Below, piece by piece: positions 61,669 through 64,000 of a stretch of DNA of 64,000 bases. The DNA is from an uncultured Methylocystaceae bacterium (GTDB lineage: Bacteria; Pseudomonadota; Alphaproteobacteria; Rhizobiales; Beijerinckiaceae), in the NCBI GenBank assembly GCA_903870245.1, contig CAIQCB010000052.1, positions 186,001 to 250,000 on the forward strand. The letters are read 5' to 3'. Position numbers and translations under genes: made by a program. Each line of letters opens with the position of its first letter. Position 1 is the stretch's first letter. The notes beneath the pieces are model-generated. The model was given only the letters and a program-made list of their open reading frames with translations, searched no databases and had not been told where the DNA came from.

Positions 61669-62379
61669 ATGATCGCGACAGACGAAGACGCGCCCGAACC
61701 GCCCGTTCACCTCGTCGAGGGCTATGAGATTTTCCTTTCCGGCCGGTTCCGCGCCGAACAGAACCGAATGAAGAAACTCGCCGAAAAGGGTCAGAAACCC
61801 AACACGATGATCATCGGGTGTTGCGATTCGCGCGTGGCCCCCGAGGCGATTTTCGACGCCCGCCCTGGCGAACTCTTTGTTTTGCGCAATGTCGCGGCGC
61901 TGGTTCCCCCCTATGAGCCCGACGATCATCATCATGGCTCGTCGGCGGCGCTGGAATATGCGGTAATGGCGCTCAAGGTCGAGCATATCGTCGTTCTGGG
62001 CCATGGCTTGTGCGGGGGCGTGCGCGCCTATGCGGAAAGCGTCGCCAATCCCGACACGCCGCGTCTGTCCCATGGCGATTTCATTGGCGACTGGATCCGC
62101 CTGCTGGCGCCTGCCGCCGGGCGCCTCGGCGTTCCGCCCGATCCTGACGATCCCAACTATGTCGAGCGGCTTGAATTTGAGTCGATCAACCAGACCCTGA
62201 AAAACCTGCGCACCTTTCCGATGATCCAGGTGCTTGAACACCATGGCCATCTCAAATTGCATGGGGCGCTGTTCCGGATTTCCGACGGACGATTGTTCTG
62301 GCTCAACGAGAAGACCGGCGCCTATCGTCCTGTCGCCCAGAGCGCCTACGCTGCAGCGCTGATGGAGGCGGAGGGTTGA
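61669..62379 (+). CDS. Beta-class carbonic anhydrase
   Basis: IIGCCDSRVAPEAIFDARPGELFVLRNVAALVPPYEP, VLGHGLCGGVRA. Confidence 0.97.
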   Translation: MIATDEDAPEPPVHLVEGYEIFLSGRFRAEQNRMKKLAEKGQKPNTMIIGCCDSRVAPEAIFDARPGELFVLRNVAALVPPYEPDDHHHGSSAALEYAVMALKVEHIVVLGHGLCGGVRAYAESVANPDTPRLSHGDFIGDWIRLLAPAAGRLGVPPDPDDPNYVERLEFESINQTLKNLRTFPMIQVLEHHGHLKLHGALFRISDGRLFWLNEKTGAYRPVAQSAYAAALMEAEG

Positions 62380-63284
62380 CCGGCGCGCCAGCGGCCTCGA
62401 CCCGGGATATTCCAGTCATCGCCGGACTTTCGGAAATCGCCGACCGCTACGACGCGATTTTATGCGACGTTTGGGGCGTGCTGATCGACGGTCGACGTCA
62501 TTTTCCCGATGCCGCAAACGCTTTGCGCCTGTTTCGCGCCAAAGGGGGGCGTGTCGCGCTGATCACCAATGCTTCGCGACCCGACGCCGAAGTTCGGCGC
62601 CAGCTCCTCGATCTGGGATTGCCAGAAGATTGTTTCGACGATCTCGTTTCGGCCGGAGAACTGACCCTGCGCGAGATCGTCGCTCGCGCCGGTCAGACCT
62701 GTCATCATCTGGGGCCGCCGCGCGATAACGGGCTTTTCGAAGAAGCCGGGCGAAGGCTTGGCGCGCCGGTTCGACGAGTCCCAGCGGACAGGGCGGATTA
62801 TGTCGTCTGCACCGGACTTATCGATGATCGGCAGGAGAAACCCGAGGATTACGATCCCCAATTGACGTTGATGGCGGCGCGCGGGCTGGACATGTTGTGC
62901 GCCAATCCTGACGTCGTCGTCGGCCATGGCGATGAAATTGTCTACTGCGCTGGAGCTCTGGCGGAACGCTATGCGCGCCTGGGAGGCCGTGTGTTGATGT
63001 ACGGCAAGCCGTATCCCCCGATTTTCGCCGCCGCCCGAGATCGGCTGGCGAAACTTTTCGGAGCCGCGCCGGACGCCGCCCGTATTCTCGCCATTGGCGA
63101 TGGCGCGCGTACGGACCTTGCCGGCGCCGGGCGGGCCGGTCTCGATTGTCTGTTCATTGTCGAGGGCGTTCACGCCGGCGAGCTTGCGGCAGCGGACGGG
63201 GGGATCGACGCCGGCGGACTCGCGCGTCTTTTCGACGTCGCCGGCGCCCGACCGGTCGCCGTTGCGCGACGACTTTTCTGGTAA
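62376..63284 (+). CDS. TIGR01459-family HAD hydrolase, TTG start likely
   Basis: YDAILCDVWGVLIDGRRHFPDAANAL, ILAIGDGARTDLAGAGRAGLDCLFI. Confidence 0.92.
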   Translation: MTGAPAASTRDIPVIAGLSEIADRYDAILCDVWGVLIDGRRHFPDAANALRLFRAKGGRVALITNASRPDAEVRRQLLDLGLPEDCFDDLVSAGELTLREIVARAGQTCHHLGPPRDNGLFEEAGRRLGAPVRRVPADRADYVVCTGLIDDRQEKPEDYDPQLTLMAARGLDMLCANPDVVVGHGDEIVYCAGALAERYARLGGRVLMYGKPYPPIFAAARDRLAKLFGAAPDAARILAIGDGARTDLAGAGRAGLDCLFIVEGVHAGELAAADGGIDAGGLARLFDVAGARPVAVARRLFW

Positions 63285-63357
63285 AGATGCTATAAGACCG
63301 CCGGTTGCGCGTTCGCCGGTCGGATGGCGCCGCCCCTCAAACACTGGTGATTTAACG

Positions 63358-63828
63358 ATGTCGACGCCGTTCAAAATCTATTATTTCGAAGATCTGAGCG
63401 TCGGCATGCGCGAAACGCTGATGAAGGCGGTGATGGATGACGACGTCATCGCCTTCGCCGACCTTTCCGGCGATCGCAATCCCATTCATCTCTCCGACCA
63501 TTTCGCTTCAAAAACCCGTTTTGGCGAACGCATCGTTCATGGCCTCTACACGGCGTCGCTGATCTCCACGATCATCGGCATGTATCTGCCCGGTCCCGGC
63601 GCGGTCTATTTGTCTCAAACCCTGAATTTTCGTGCGCCGGTGAAGATCGGCGACGTTATCACGGTCGTCGTCGAGGTCGTTGAACTCACCGAAAAAGGCC
63701 GACGGGCGAAATTGAAATGCGAATGTCTTGTCGACGGCAAGGTCGTTCTCGATGGCGAGGCGCTGGTCATGGTGCCAAGCCGGGAGCAGGCGTTGCGCTC
63801 GGCGGAGAAACCCGCTTCGGCCGGATAA
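63358..63828 (+). CDS. MaoC family (R)-hydratase-like protein
   Basis: FADLSGDRNPIHLSDHFASKTRFGERIVHGLYTASLIS. Confidence 0.95.
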   Translation: MSTPFKIYYFEDLSVGMRETLMKAVMDDDVIAFADLSGDRNPIHLSDHFASKTRFGERIVHGLYTASLISTIIGMYLPGPGAVYLSQTLNFRAPVKIGDVITVVVEVVELTEKGRRAKLKCECLVDGKVVLDGEALVMVPSREQALRSAEKPASAG

Positions 63829-63850
63829 AGCGACTCCCTTCGGAAAAGGC

Positions 63851-64000
63851 ATGTCCGAGTTCATCGTCGCGCGCGATCCCCTGACGCCCCCGGCCGGCCT
63901 GGTCGGCGCGGTGGCGGCGATTGGCAATTTCGATGGATTGCATCGCGGCCATCGCGGCGTCGTGGCGCGCGCGCAGTCTTTGGCCAAAAAAATTGGACGT
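63851..64000 (+). CDS. ribF: Bifunctional riboflavin kinase/FAD synthetase, truncated at window end
   Basis: AAIGNFDGLHRGHRGVVARAQSLAKK. Confidence 0.92.
   Translation, partial: MSEFIVARDPLTPPAGLVGAVAAIGNFDGLHRGHRGVVARAQSLAKKIGR

Overview
A 64 kb chromosomal window from a GC-rich alphaproteobacterium, most likely Hyphomicrobiales (Beijerinckiaceae/Methylocystaceae-like by gene content; inference only). It is dominated by housekeeping genes: heavy-metal RND pump and TolC; acnA; recQ; ffh-rpsP-rimM-trmD; fumC; the ecfG-nepR-phyR general stress response locus; ptsN-hpf-rpoN-lptB; leuD; acsA; fabD-fabG-acpP-fabF-mltG-yicC-gmk; rsmA-pdxA; grxD-bolA-purL; ompW; parB-parA-rsmG-mnmG-mnmE; rho-hemJ-hemE; maf-coaE-dnaQ; secB; mltA; hemY/Mic60-like; carbonic anhydrase; the start of ribF. 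I saw no rRNA, tRNA, CRISPR array, prophage or IS element. Main second-look items: (1) a probable chromosomal origin between hemE and maf, with a perfect CtrA box TTAA-N7-TTAA, DnaA-box-like sites and GANTC sites, 6-8 kb from two perfect 16-bp parS sites that lie inside coding sequence (one encodes the MnmG N-terminus MFHVKQ); (2) a membrane-anchored cNMP-binding protein (Popeye-like layout) whose gene overlaps acsA by 11 bp; (3) a Rieske oxygenase gene overlapping mnmE, next to a decayed-ORF region before rho; (4) an EcfG-type promoter upstream of nepR-ecfG; (5) a pair of small secreted cysteine-containing paralogs beside the metal pump; (6) an FNR/FixK-type box upstream of ompW; (7) repeated 12-15 bp tandem duplications inside and between genes. 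No clear defence system or wholly new system is visible. The best candidates for undescribed biology are items 2, 3 and 5.
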